This document shows, in pieces, positions 1-6,909 of a stretch of 10,501 bases of DNA; positions within the stretch are counted from its first letter, which is position 1, and every line of letters starts with the position of its first letter. Under the pieces are notes generated by a model, which saw nothing but the letters and a program-made list of their open reading frames with translations, did not search any database and had not been told where the DNA came from. The DNA comes from Bacillota bacterium (GTDB taxonomy: Bacteria > Bacillota > Clostridia > Acetivibrionales > DSM-2933): the NCBI GenBank assembly GCA_023441845.1, contig JAEZNF010000480.1:1-10501 (forward strand), given 5' to 3'. The translations under genes were made by a program, and so were the position numbers.

Positions 1-5
1 TCAAA

Positions 6-27
6 AAGGCCGCTGTTTAGCGGCTTT
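6..27 (+). terminator. Intrinsic terminator of an upstream gene
   Basis: Perfect 6-bp GC-rich stem (GCCGCT at 9-14, AGCGGC at 19-24) with a GTTT loop, extended by G-T and A-T pairs to 6-27. A run of A precedes it and TTTGGT follows. The T tract is short and interrupted, so it may be a modest terminator. It probably ends a gene lying left of the window. Confidence 0.6.
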
Positions 28-67
28 GGTAGTAATTATTTATTTAGCAACTGTTGAAAACCCGTAC

Positions 68-92
68 AGTTCAATTAATAAAACATTGAACT
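68..92. promoter_or_regulatory. Candidate operator: 8-bp dyad over the -35 box
   Basis: AGTTCAAT (68-75) and ATTGAACT (85-92) are perfect inverted arms separated by 9 bases. The right arm contains the whole -35 hexamer, so a dimeric regulator bound here would compete with RNA polymerase. No regulator is encoded nearby. Operator function is inferred; the dyad itself is seen directly. Confidence 0.4.
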
Positions 93-114
93 TTGTCGAA
101 TATAGTGATAAAAT
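86..114 (+). promoter_or_regulatory. Sigma-A promoter of the lectin-peptidase gene
   Basis: TTGAAC (86-91) and TAAAAT (109-114) are separated by exactly 17 bases, close to the housekeeping consensus. Transcription would start near 121, giving a leader of about 40 nt before the ATG at 160. The -35 box lies in the right arm of a dyad (68-92). Confidence 0.7.
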
Positions 115-159
115 GTAAAAACTGCGCAGTAAACAAAAAGAAATATGGAGGATGTAAGA

Positions 160-1200
160 ATGTCTAATTTCGTAAAAAGTGCTGCAAAAGGCAGCATCTC
201 AAAACGCGTAATTGCGTTTTCGCTCTCACTTGTAATAGCAGTATCTATGATTAGTTGTTTCTCAGCTACTTCTGTTTCAGCTGCAACAAACTATGGCTCT
301 ACAATCACGGCAACTTCTTCAACAAAAACACTTTATCCCGGAGATTACCTTCAAAACGGCGATTACAAAGCCATTCTTCAAAGTGATGGAAACTTTGTAG
401 TATATAAAAAAAGCACGGGTGCTGCTGTATGGCATCTTGGTACATATTATTGTGGAAGTTATTCGAATTACCGCCTCGCAATCCAGTCCGATGGTAACCT
501 TGTCCTATATTCCAATAAAAACAATAGTAACTATTGGCTTTGGGCGTCAGGCACCGATACCGCTTCATACACATGCGATAACGGATACTATTTTTCATTG
601 GGTCTTTCTACAGAGGGACAGCTCACATTAGAGCAGACATACAAAGGAATGTCCTCAACAAAAATAACAACCTGGTATAGCGGAAGTAATCGCAGCAGAT
701 GGCATACCGAATCACTTTATCAGCAAAATTACAGCGGAAATCTCAATGGAAGTTCTTGGTCTATTTCAGGATACGGATGTGCATTGACAAGCTACACAAT
801 GGTGTATAATCTTTATAAAGGTACCAGCTACGCTCCTACAAACCTTAATTATTCACCATACGTAGTCGGCGGCAGTACGCAGTGGAAAGGTTTACTTTCT
901 TCAGATAAAATTATATGCAACTATAATACAAGCTCTGAAGCAGCCACAAAAATTGCCGACGCTTTGCAACATAGTCCTGTAATCGTATGCTTGGAAAGCA
1001 ATTCCGGTAATACACATTTTGTGGTTGTTAACAGGTGTACTAAAGACAAAAATATTACAACATCCGATCTCCTTGTTAACGATCCGAACAAACACGCTGG
1101 CAGCACAACACTTACTGATGCCATGAATTGTCACAGAAATAACTACGGCAGTTGTTTTGTTGATAATTTCCGTAAGTGGTCGTGCTCATGCAACTTCTGA
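160..1200 (+). CDS. Secreted bulb-type lectin / C39-like cysteine peptidase fusion
   Basis: Predicted 346-residue exported protein. The start is ATG 160 because GGAGG at 147-151 sits 8 nt upstream; the in-frame ATG at 145 overlaps that site. Residues 1-41 form a signal peptide: Lys/Arg-containing N-region, hydrophobic core, and probable cleavage after SVSA. Residues about 53-140 resemble a bulb-type lectin (B_lectin) domain with two clear mannose-site motifs of the QxDxNxVxY type, QSDGNFVVY (74-82) and QSDGNLVLY (109-117). A third, degenerate repeat lies near 147-158. Residues about 185-340 resemble the Peptidase_C39_2 family: Gln188/189 (oxyanion), Cys207 in GCALTS, His286 in NTHFVVV and Asp308 in VNDP form a plausible catalytic set. 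No membrane anchor, sortase motif or dockerin is visible, so it is probably released. A glycan-targeted peptidase, a cell-wall amidase-like enzyme or a lectin-like antibacterial protein are all possible. The domain calls are fairly secure; the substrate is unknown. Confidence 0.85.
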   Translation: MSNFVKSAAKGSISKRVIAFSLSLVIAVSMISCFSATSVSAATNYGSTITATSSTKTLYPGDYLQNGDYKAILQSDGNFVVYKKSTGAAVWHLGTYYCGSYSNYRLAIQSDGNLVLYSNKNNSNYWLWASGTDTASYTCDNGYYFSLGLSTEGQLTLEQTYKGMSSTKITTWYSGSNRSRWHTESLYQQNYSGNLNGSSWSISGYGCALTSYTMVYNLYKGTSYAPTNLNYSPYVVGGSTQWKGLLSSDKIICNYNTSSEAATKIADALQHSPVIVCLESNSGNTHFVVVNRCTKDKNITTSDLLVNDPNKHAGSTTLTDAMNCHRNNYGSCFVDNFRKWSCSCNF

Positions 1201-1257
1201 TATGAAGTTTATACTGCTTTGAATGTAATGATTAATAAAAACTCCGAGGTATCGAGA

Positions 1258-1283
1258 CCCTCTTTCACTTCGTTCGAAAGGGG
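1258..1283. repeat. Stem-loop in the intron 3' flank
   Basis: CCTCTTTC (1259-1266) pairs with GAAAGGGG (1276-1283), with one G-T wobble and a 9-nt loop. On the minus strand it lies immediately after the predicted intron 3' end. It may be flanking exon structure or a poor terminator; a T run (1236-1240 on the plus strand, read as TTTTT on minus) follows only about 18 nt later. Confidence 0.4.
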
Positions 1284-1285
1284 CT

Positions 1286-1364
1286 ATCGGGAGGTCGGCT
1301 AACCATTAATTGATTAGCCGACCTCCCACACCGCACGTACGTACCGTTCGGTATACGGCGGTTC
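1286..1364 (-). ncRNA. Group II intron 3' end, domains V and VI (relic)
   Basis: Reading the minus strand from 1364, GAACCGCCGTATACC, a GAAC loop and GGTACGTACG fold into a domain-V-like hairpin with the CGC catalytic triad and a 2-nt bulge (1329-1364). One extra T on the 3' arm disturbs the lower helix. Domain VI follows as a perfect 14-bp stem (1289-1302 with 1314-1327) and an 11-nt loop. The intron probably ends at ...CCCGAT (1286), a typical AY terminus. Domains I-III are not in the window, so the ribozyme cannot be active on its own. The intron lies in the same orientation as the ABC operon and downstream of it. Confidence 0.75.
1289..1327. repeat. Perfect 14-bp inverted repeat (domain VI stem)
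   Basis: GGGAGGTCGGCTAA at 1289-1302 pairs without mismatch with TTAGCCGACCTCCC at 1314-1327. This is the domain VI helix of the intron relic. It lies between the convergent lectin-peptidase gene and ABC operon, so it could also slow transcription from either side, although no clean T tract follows on either strand. Confidence 0.8.
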
Positions 1365-1365
1365 T

Positions 1366-1672
1366 TCAGTTTTCACAGTTTTTCAGATAATAGTCAGACA
1401 TGGAGATATACCCAAGTCTGGCCATTATTTTGTTTATTAGTGCACTGTTTAGCATCACCGCTGCTCTCCAAGCCCTTGCGACAGTTTGACATTTCGTGCA
1501 CCTTCCATTCGGGCAATTTCAACGCTTTCACCATACGATACCTTGTTTTGACCTTCTTCCATTGTTTCCAATAGATAGCCCTTATTCTTCTTCGTAACCA
1601 TTCGTCTGTTTCTACCATCAGTTTCTTCATCTCCGCCTTACTAAAGTAATTATGAATATCAAACTTTACGAA
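1366..1672 (-). pseudogene. Group II intron maturase (LtrA-type), C-terminal remnant, frameshifted
   Basis: The minus strand encodes the typical C-terminal maturase segment of group II intron reverse transcriptases: EWLRRRIRAIYWKQWKKVKT, then LPEWKVHEMSNCRKG (codons 1630 down to about 1474). After CRKG the frame breaks near 1470-1477. In another frame the expected ending follows: WRAAVMLNSALINKIMARLG and a last stretch YISMSDYYLKNCEN, with a stop at 1366-1368. The shift is either a 1-base gain or a 2-base loss. Upstream the frame opens only to 1672, after an in-frame stop at 1673-1675. All reverse transcriptase domains are missing, so about four fifths of the protein has been deleted. The ATG at 1630 is an internal Met, not a real start. 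Domains V and VI follow directly, as expected for an intron encoding its protein in domain IV. Confidence 0.85.
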
Positions 1673-1733
1673 TTACTAGATGAGTATATTTACAAACAGA
1701 TAATCAATAACCAACTAATGCATATGAATAAGT

Positions 1734-2531
1734 TTATGAACCTGTGCCGGAATAGCGGCGCAAGCCTATTGACCAAACCTTATACGCAACACAGAACAAA
1801 ACTACTCCCACAAACGGCGTTATAAACATTTTTATATCGTAGCTGCCGGGCCTTAAAAAGAACCTCGACGGGTAATACGAGATAAATGCGATAGGAATTA
1901 TACAGGTGAATATGAACCTGAAAACACTGTTGAATATGGTTACGGGATACCTTGCATACTCACCGAACTTACTGATAAGCATTAATACCGAAACAGATTC
2001 AATTACCCAAAAGGAAATCGAAGCTGCAAGGAGCATAAGAGAAATCATTATAAGGGCCGAACTTAATATAAGAACGATAAGCAGCGCAATATTTAAGATA
2101 TTCCAATCTACACCAAGCTTCAATGATGAATATATCAGCATGATTAAAGCCAATACCAACTGTCCGAGCCCTTTAATGTCAAACACCTCAGATACATAAT
2201 AAAACAGCGTATTTATCGGTTTAAAATAATATTTTAAAAAGGTCCCGTTCCTTAAATGTATTCTTATAACCCAAAGGTTGTCAAAGAATATCTGTTGCGG
2301 TGTAGTTGCCAAAAGAGCAAAAGAATAAAAGAAAATAAGCTCATAATAATTCCATCCCTTGATATTATTAATAGAATGGAAAAGAATCCAGAACGAGAAC
2401 ACACCTGTTATATTTAAAAGGAGCATGGCAAAAGTACTTATGTAAAAATCACTTCTAAATTGCATTCTTGCCTTGATATACTGTGATGTCATTTTAAAAT
2501 AAATCTTTGTATAAAATTTTAAGCGGCCCAT
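1734..2531 (-). CDS. ABC-2 type exporter permease (second permease)
   Basis: Predicted 265-residue integral membrane protein, last gene of a three-gene exporter operon. About six hydrophobic segments are visible (for example near residues 30-52, 62-80, 118-135, 142-170 and 225-250). The pattern of soluble N-terminus, FRSDFYIST before helix 1 and a loop with NLWVIRIHLRNGTFLKYYFKPINT fits the COG3694-type ABC-2 permease that pairs with COG4587 and COG4586 proteins. The start is ATG 2531; GGAGG (2536-2540) lies inside the end of the preceding gene, with only one base between its stop and this ATG, so the two permeases are translationally coupled. It should form a heterodimeric channel with the preceding permease. 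The substrate is unknown. The stop is followed within about 70 bases by the intron relic, and no obvious terminator is seen. Confidence 0.85.
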   Translation of the reverse strand: MGRLKFYTKIYFKMTSQYIKARMQFRSDFYISTFAMLLLNITGVFSFWILFHSINNIKGWNYYELIFFYSFALLATTPQQIFFDNLWVIRIHLRNGTFLKYYFKPINTLFYYVSEVFDIKGLGQLVLALIMLIYSSLKLGVDWNILNIALLIVLILSSALIMISLMLLAASISFWVIESVSVLMLISKFGEYARYPVTIFNSVFRFIFTCIIPIAFISYYPSRFFLRPGSYDIKMFITPFVGVVLFCVAYKVWSIGLRRYSGTGS

Positions 2532-2532
2532 G

Positions 2533-3327
2533 TCAACCTCCGTTTACTGTCACAACTTTTATAGCTTTCCGGTAAAAAAGCCTGTTTATTATGAAGAGCA
2601 CAGCTATCCACGCCAACTGCACCAATAGGTTATTCAAATACTCAGATACCGTCATCTTGTTAGAAACCAGAGTATTTAAAGGAATATTATATATTGCCTG
2701 AAACGGCAAAAAGTTTACTATTGTCTTGAGTGGTTCAGGGAAAAAGCTGATTGGAATAACAGCTCCCGATAAGAGCAACACTATTGAGTCCTTAGCAGAG
2801 CTCATACCCCATGTCGATTCGTTATAAAAGCATAAAAGTCCTACAAAGAAATCTATATTGAACGCTATCAGGTAGGAAAATATTATTGCTATCGGAAAGA
2901 ACAAAAGATTTATCCCTATCGGCATATCAGGCCTGAAAATAAATATAATAAGCAGAACCGACGGTAATGTAATGGTAATAAGCTTTAAAAGTACGGCTCC
3001 AAGTGATTCACAAAGCTTATAAAGCTGAAGGTCTACCGGCTTTACGAGGTGCATGACAATAGAGCCTTCAATTACTTCCCTAGACATATTCCATTCAACA
3101 TAGGTAGTAAACATTGTAAATATGGTTGAGGCAAGCGATAAATATACAAAAACCTGGTTAAAGGTCATTCCGTTAAGGCTTTTTGCACCTGAGGAGTATA
3201 TTGAACCCCACAGAAAATATATTATCGTTATAAAAACCAGATTACTGACTATTGAAAAAAGAAAATTAAACCTGAATACCGTAATAGTCTGTAATACTTT
3301 TCTAGTTATGGTTAAATACTTTTTCAT
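2533..3327 (-). CDS. ABC-2 type exporter permease (first permease)
   Basis: Predicted 264-residue membrane protein with about six transmembrane segments, resembling the COG4587-type ABC-2 permease. The segment REVIEGSIVMHLVKPVDLQL between helices 2 and 3 is the conserved cytoplasmic coupling region, in which 'G...LVKP' is typical; the equivalent GTFLKYYFKP occurs in the partner permease. The start is ATG 3327, with GGGTGG at 3334-3339 as ribosome binding site. It overlaps the ATPase stop by an ATGA and ends one base before the next gene, so all three are translationally coupled. It is expected to partner the second permease and the ATPase as an efflux pump in the cytoplasmic membrane. Confidence 0.85.
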   Translation of the reverse strand: MKKYLTITRKVLQTITVFRFNFLFSIVSNLVFITIIYFLWGSIYSSGAKSLNGMTFNQVFVYLSLASTIFTMFTTYVEWNMSREVIEGSIVMHLVKPVDLQLYKLCESLGAVLLKLITITLPSVLLIIFIFRPDMPIGINLLFFPIAIIFSYLIAFNIDFFVGLLCFYNESTWGMSSAKDSIVLLLSGAVIPISFFPEPLKTIVNFLPFQAIYNIPLNTLVSNKMTVSEYLNNLLVQLAWIAVLFIINRLFYRKAIKVVTVNGG

Positions 3328-4340
3328 TTGAGACCACCCTCATATATTTCACGTATGACTTTTTCGGTAGGGATTTCTTCAACCTTAATATCCTTTAAAG
3401 GAAACATCGTTAAAAGGCAGTTTAACATATCAACGAGCTTGATTTCCTCCAAATTAATGGTAATATTAACCCATCCATCCTCACCGGATTCTATTTCCAA
3501 TGGTTTCCGGCATTTGAAGCTGCTGTTCAGCTTTTTGGAAAGCCCTTCTATGTCATTGTTTTCCGAAAGTTCGAGTTTCAATACCCTATAGGAGCCAAAT
3601 AAACTGTTTACCTTTTGTATGTCTCCGTCGAATATGATAGACCCTTTATCTATTATGATTATTCTCTTGCACAATATCTCAAGATCACTTATATCATGCG
3701 TTGTAAGAAGTATTGTAGTCTTGTTAAGCGAATTCAGCTCTTTTATTATACTGCGTATTTTATTTTTAACCGATACATCAAGTCCTATAGTGGGCTCATC
3801 CAGAAAAATAATCTTGGGATTGTGTAAAAATGCTGCAGCAATATCACAAAGCATTCTCTGTCCCAATGATAGAAACCGGACAGGTGTGTTATATAGGGCT
3901 TTTAGATCTACAAGCTGATTAAAAAGGTCTATACTGCTGCGAAAAGCTTTATCGTCAACCTCAAATATATCTTTTAGTATTTTGAAGGATTCTATAACAG
4001 GCAGCTCCCACCACAGCTGTGTCCTTTGACCGAATACCACTCCTATATTCTTAACATATTTAATTCGCTGCTTATAAGGTATATAGCCGTCTATATTAAT
4101 GCTTCCCGACGTGGGCTCTAAAACACCTGTCATCATCTTTATGGTCGTAGACTTTCCGGCACCGTTTGGCCCCACAAATCCTACCATTTCACCCTTTTCA
4201 ATCGACATGGAAATATTGTCCACTGCCTTTACAGTCCTGTAATCTCTTGAAAAGAGGTCTTTAAAAGCGCCGCCCAATCCCTGGTGCTTGTTCAAAACCT
4301 GGAAGTGTTTGCTAAGATTATCAATTTGAATAATGCTCAT
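3324..4340 (-). CDS. ABC exporter ATP-binding protein
   Basis: Predicted 338-residue ATPase that powers the two permeases encoded next to it. All motifs are intact: Walker A GPNGAGKST (57-65), Q-loop Gln105 in GQRTQLWW, signature LSLGQR (157-162, Leu for the usual first Gly), Walker B IIFLDEP (about 177-183) with catalytic Glu182, and H-loop His215 in TTHD. The N-terminal NKHQGLGGAFKDLFSRDYRT insertion before 'VDNIS' and the roughly 90-residue C-terminal regulatory-type domain fit the COG4586 family. ATG 4340 is preferred because GGGGTGG lies about 6 nt upstream; a GTG at 4349 is in frame but lies within that site. Related three-gene sets have been linked to viologen or drug efflux in other bacteria (from memory); the substrate here is unknown. 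Confidence 0.9.
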   Translation of the reverse strand: MSIIQIDNLSKHFQVLNKHQGLGGAFKDLFSRDYRTVKAVDNISMSIEKGEMVGFVGPNGAGKSTTIKMMTGVLEPTSGSINIDGYIPYKQRIKYVKNIGVVFGQRTQLWWELPVIESFKILKDIFEVDDKAFRSSIDLFNQLVDLKALYNTPVRFLSLGQRMLCDIAAAFLHNPKIIFLDEPTIGLDVSVKNKIRSIIKELNSLNKTTILLTTHDISDLEILCKRIIIIDKGSIIFDGDIQKVNSLFGSYRVLKLELSENNDIEGLSKKLNSSFKCRKPLEIESGEDGWVNITINLEEIKLVDMLNCLLTMFPLKDIKVEEIPTEKVIREIYEGGLK

Positions 4341-4369
4341 AATGACCACCCCGTTTTTTATATGCAGGT

Positions 4370-4398
4370 ATTTTACACCACAAGGCAGGAATAGTCAA
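4370..4398 (-). promoter_or_regulatory. Sigma-A promoter of the ABC exporter operon
   Basis: On the minus strand TTGACT (4398-4393) and TAAAAT (4375-4370) are separated by 17 bases, a near-consensus promoter. The start site would fall near 4363, giving a leader of only about 20 nt before ATG 4340. This supports expression of the exporter independent of the DUF554 gene upstream. Confidence 0.7.
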
Positions 4399-4457
4399 CA
4401 TAAACAGATTTTATAAAACAGTAATGCTAAAAAAATAACTTTAGCAGCAGGATTCAT
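4395..4457 (-). CDS. Possible 20-residue hydrophobic peptide
   Basis: A short reading frame, MNPAAKVIFLALLFYKICLC, begins at ATG 4457. AAGGGGGC lies about 9 nt upstream and a TATAAT-like box (minus strand, about 4488-4493) lies further up. Its stop overlaps the -35 box of the exporter promoter. It would be a single membrane-spanning peptide. The good ribosome binding site is the only real support; a 7-bp hairpin (TGCTAAA at 4425-4431, TTTAGCA at 4440-4446) runs through the frame, so the segment could instead be untranslated 3' sequence of the DUF554 gene. Confidence 0.2.
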   Translation of the reverse strand: MNPAAKVIFLALLFYKICLC

Positions 4458-4525
4458 ATAAATCAGCCCCCTTATCGGTTTAATTATATTATAATTGTCT
4501 CACCCTCCACAGTCTTATTACCTTC

Positions 4526-5263
4526 TTATATGTGGAACAATATTCGGATTAAATAATAAACGATTGGTAAAAATATAGCCGGAAGCATATTGGCCACTTT
4601 GATGATGCGAATCTCCAGAATATTCAAACCAATTCCTAAAATCAGAATATTTCCAACAAGGGACATCTGACTTATTACCTCGGTAGTCAGCAAAGGTTTT
4701 AAAAATCCTGCCAGAAGGGTGATTGAACCCTGGTAAAGGAGTACAGGTATTGCTGAAAAGAGAACACCTATGCCCATTGTAGCACTAAAAATAAAAGCGC
4801 TTATACAATCCAGCATTGACTTGGCATAAAGTGTATCGGCATTTCCATTAAGACCTTCCTCCAGAGAGCCTACAATTGCCATTGCACCCACACAAAACAG
4901 GAGGGTTGCAGTTACAAAACCAGAAGCAAAATTTCCTCCCGAACCCGGAAGCTTCTTTTGTATAAATTCTGCGAACCTGTTTAGTTTTTGTTCAATATCT
5001 ATAGCCTCTCCTATTATTGCCCCTAAAACAAGACAAATTATCATAACCATTATGTCTTTACTTTCAAGTGTACCACTACCATCGGAAGCAACCCTGAAAA
5101 TCGCAGAAAGAGTACCCGATAGTCCTATTATAATGACAGATAGCCCTAACGCCTGCATGATAATTGTTTTAAATCTTTCGGATAATTTGCCTTTTATAAG
5201 CATTCCCAGCAAAGCGCCCCCTATAATAACAACTGCATTTACTAGACTTCCCTGAACCGGCAT
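4526..5263 (-). CDS. DUF554 family integral membrane protein
   Basis: Predicted 245-residue very hydrophobic protein with about seven or eight transmembrane segments (roughly 9-23, 34-53, 71-88, 112-134, 150-172, 174-190, 196-216 and 226-243). The opening GSLVNAVVIIGGALLGMLIK, the GxxIGExxDIE segment (81-91) and the central FxTATLLFCVGAMAIVGSLE-like motif are hallmarks of DUF554 (YdfK/YqgA-like) proteins. Their function is not established; transport has been suggested only by topology. The start is ATG 5263 with a GGGGGG ribosome binding site at 5268-5273, 4 nt upstream. It is a single gene: the lyase upstream ends at a strong terminator and the ABC operon downstream has its own promoter. No convincing promoter was identified for it in 5264-5376. 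Confidence 0.85.
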   Translation of the reverse strand: MPVQGSLVNAVVIIGGALLGMLIKGKLSERFKTIIMQALGLSVIIIGLSGTLSAIFRVASDGSGTLESKDIMVMIICLVLGAIIGEAIDIEQKLNRFAEFIQKKLPGSGGNFASGFVTATLLFCVGAMAIVGSLEEGLNGNADTLYAKSMLDCISAFIFSATMGIGVLFSAIPVLLYQGSITLLAGFLKPLLTTEVISQMSLVGNILILGIGLNILEIRIIKVANMLPAIFLPIVYYLIRILFHI

Positions 5264-5376
5264 AATTCCCCCCTGAAGTACGAAATATTTGTAAAAACAT
5301 CTTCTTACATTAGTTCTATTAATAATCCCTTAATACAAACCTTAAACGTGCAATAAAGCTGATTCCGGAGCCCAAG

Positions 5377-5420
5377 AAAACCCACGACCGGATGTTAATT
5401 CTTGTAAAGTCGTGGGTTTT
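5377..5420 (-). terminator. Intrinsic terminator of the beta-lyase gene
   Basis: Perfect 12-bp inverted repeat: AAAACCCACGAC (5377-5388) and GTCGTGGGTTTT (5409-5420), with a 20-nt loop. On the minus strand it lies 40 nt after the lyase stop and is followed by TTTTCTT. The arms also carry A and T runs that would let it work on the plus strand. Confidence 0.8.
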
Positions 5421-5460
5421 TGAATAGTAATATAGCAATAAATTTTCACCGGAAAAGATA

Positions 5461-6909
5461 TTACAGACTATCACCAAAATCCTCTCTGAACTTCGCAACA
5501 AGTTTAGCCTGCCAATCTGAAACGGCAGCCAATTTACCGAAGAAGAAACGCAAAACCTTTGGCTCCTCTATAAAAGTTATTCCGCCAATCAACTTACGAT
5601 TATCATAAAGCCATTTAATACGATCTACGGCATAGTTTACCTGTGAAAGGGTAAATACACGCCTGGGCATAGCCAAACGCAGCAATTCCATATTGGAGAA
5701 ATGCTCGTTTCCGTTTTCATCTCTTTGTTCAGAAATGGTTCCTCTTTCCATACCACGTACACCGCTTACAATATATAACGCCGAAGCAAGTGCACCTGCC
5801 GGATACTGGCTTTGCGGAATATGGTCAACAAACTCCATGGCATTGAGATGACAACCCAGGCCTCCTGGCGGTGTAATAACAGGAACACCGCTTTCTTTAA
5901 GCTTTTCACACATGTAAGCGATAAATTGCGGCCCCTGGTTGATCATATTTATATCCATAGTCTCATCAAGTCCAACCGCAATTGCTTCTATCTCGCGGAC
6001 AGACATTCCGCCATACGTGAGGAAGCCTTCGTAAAGCGTTATTAACTCCCGGAGTTTCATGTATATGTCCTTTCTTCTGGTACATATACCGCCGCCACGG
6101 GCACATCCAAGTTTACGTGCAGAAAAGTAAATGATATCCGAAAGGTCTGCCATAGCACGGGTAATCTCCCTGATGCTCATATCCTTGCATTTTTCTTCAC
6201 GACTTTTAATGAAATAAAGGTTATCTGCCAAAAGGCTTGCGTCCAGGACAAGCATGATACCAAACTCATCACACACTTTTCGAACCTCTTGCATATTCTC
6301 AAGTGAGTGTGGTTGACCGCCAACAAGATTAGTGCCTGTTTCCAGACGGACAAACGCAATTTTTTCCGCACCGTGCTTGGAAATGAGCCCCCTTAGCTTT
6401 GCTATGTCAATATTACCTTTAAACGGGTAGCTGCTGGTTGTGTTTAACCCTTCATCAATGATTATTTCTTCAACTGAACCGCCATTCAATGTAATATGGG
6501 CTTTACTTGTAGTAAAGTGATAATTCATAGGGATAATGTCCCCCGGCTTTACATATCCTTGTGAAATAATGTTTTCACAGGCTCTTCCCTGATGGGCCGG
6601 CAGAAAATACTCCATTCCGAAAATTTCTTTAATTTTATCTTCCAGCTTTGTAAAGGTAGCAGAACCGGCATAACTATCGTCCGCTTCCATCATAGCCGCA
6701 AGCTGCTTGTCACTCATAGCGTTTACCCCGCTATCGGTTAGCATATCCATAAAAACATCACGGTTTTTTAATAAGAACGTGTTGTTCCCCGCCTCGTTAA
6801 TAGCTTCGAGCCGACGTTCGATCGGGACAAGATTCAATTTTTGTACTATCCTTACCTTATGCATTTCCAAAGGCACATTGCCCCCATAAAAAAATTTAAC
6901 TTCTGACAT
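5461..6909 (-). CDS. PLP-dependent beta-eliminating lyase, divergent tyrosine phenol-lyase/tryptophanase relative
   Basis: Predicted 482-residue cytosolic fold-type I PLP enzyme; family enzymes split tyrosine or tryptophan into phenol or indole, pyruvate and ammonia. Family segments are LTDSGVNAMSDKQ, SYAGS, HQGRACEN, GGQP and EPKVLRFF. By comparison with Citrobacter tyrosine phenol-lyase (TPL, numbering from memory), the PLP lysine is Lys266 (K257), and Tyr80 (Y71), Arg109 (R100), Phe132 (F123), Asp223 (D214) and Arg411 (R404) are kept. The pair Met387/Arg389 matches TPL M379/R381, not the tryptophanase residues. However, PLP-contacting R217 is Leu226, H343 is Leu351, K256 is Arg265 and cation-site N262 is Arg271. 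The protein is about 25 residues longer than TPL, with extra N- and C-terminal tails. The start is ATG 6909, 8 nt after GGGGGG (6918-6923). The family is certain; the substrate and even the reaction are not, so no tpl or tnaA symbol is given. Confidence 0.85.
   Translation of the reverse strand: MSEVKFFYGGNVPLEMHKVRIVQKLNLVPIERRLEAINEAGNNTFLLKNRDVFMDMLTDSGVNAMSDKQLAAMMEADDSYAGSATFTKLEDKIKEIFGMEYFLPAHQGRACENIISQGYVKPGDIIPMNYHFTTSKAHITLNGGSVEEIIIDEGLNTTSSYPFKGNIDIAKLRGLISKHGAEKIAFVRLETGTNLVGGQPHSLENMQEVRKVCDEFGIMLVLDASLLADNLYFIKSREEKCKDMSIREITRAMADLSDIIYFSARKLGCARGGGICTRRKDIYMKLRELITLYEGFLTYGGMSVREIEAIAVGLDETMDINMINQGPQFIAYMCEKLKESGVPVITPPGGLGCHLNAMEFVDHIPQSQYPAGALASALYIVSGVRGMERGTISEQRDENGNEHFSNMELLRLAMPRRVFTLSQVNYAVDRIKWLYDNRKLIGGITFIEEPKVLRFFFGKLAAVSDWQAKLVAKFREDFGDSL

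Noticed and set aside
305..598. 97-codon minus-strand frame inside the lectin-peptidase gene
   Set aside because: It has no recognisable protein features and no ribosome binding site. It lies opposite a gene with clear domains, so it is a shadow frame.
1394..1630. A 78-codon minus-strand frame as a genuine small gene
   Set aside because: It is the internal part of a group II intron maturase C-terminus with a frameshift; the ATG is an internal Met without a ribosome binding site.
5812..6045. Plus-strand frames opposite the beta-lyase, and similar ones opposite the synthetase and the ABC genes
   Set aside because: The composition is that of antisense translations of conserved genes. None has a ribosome binding site or a recognisable motif.
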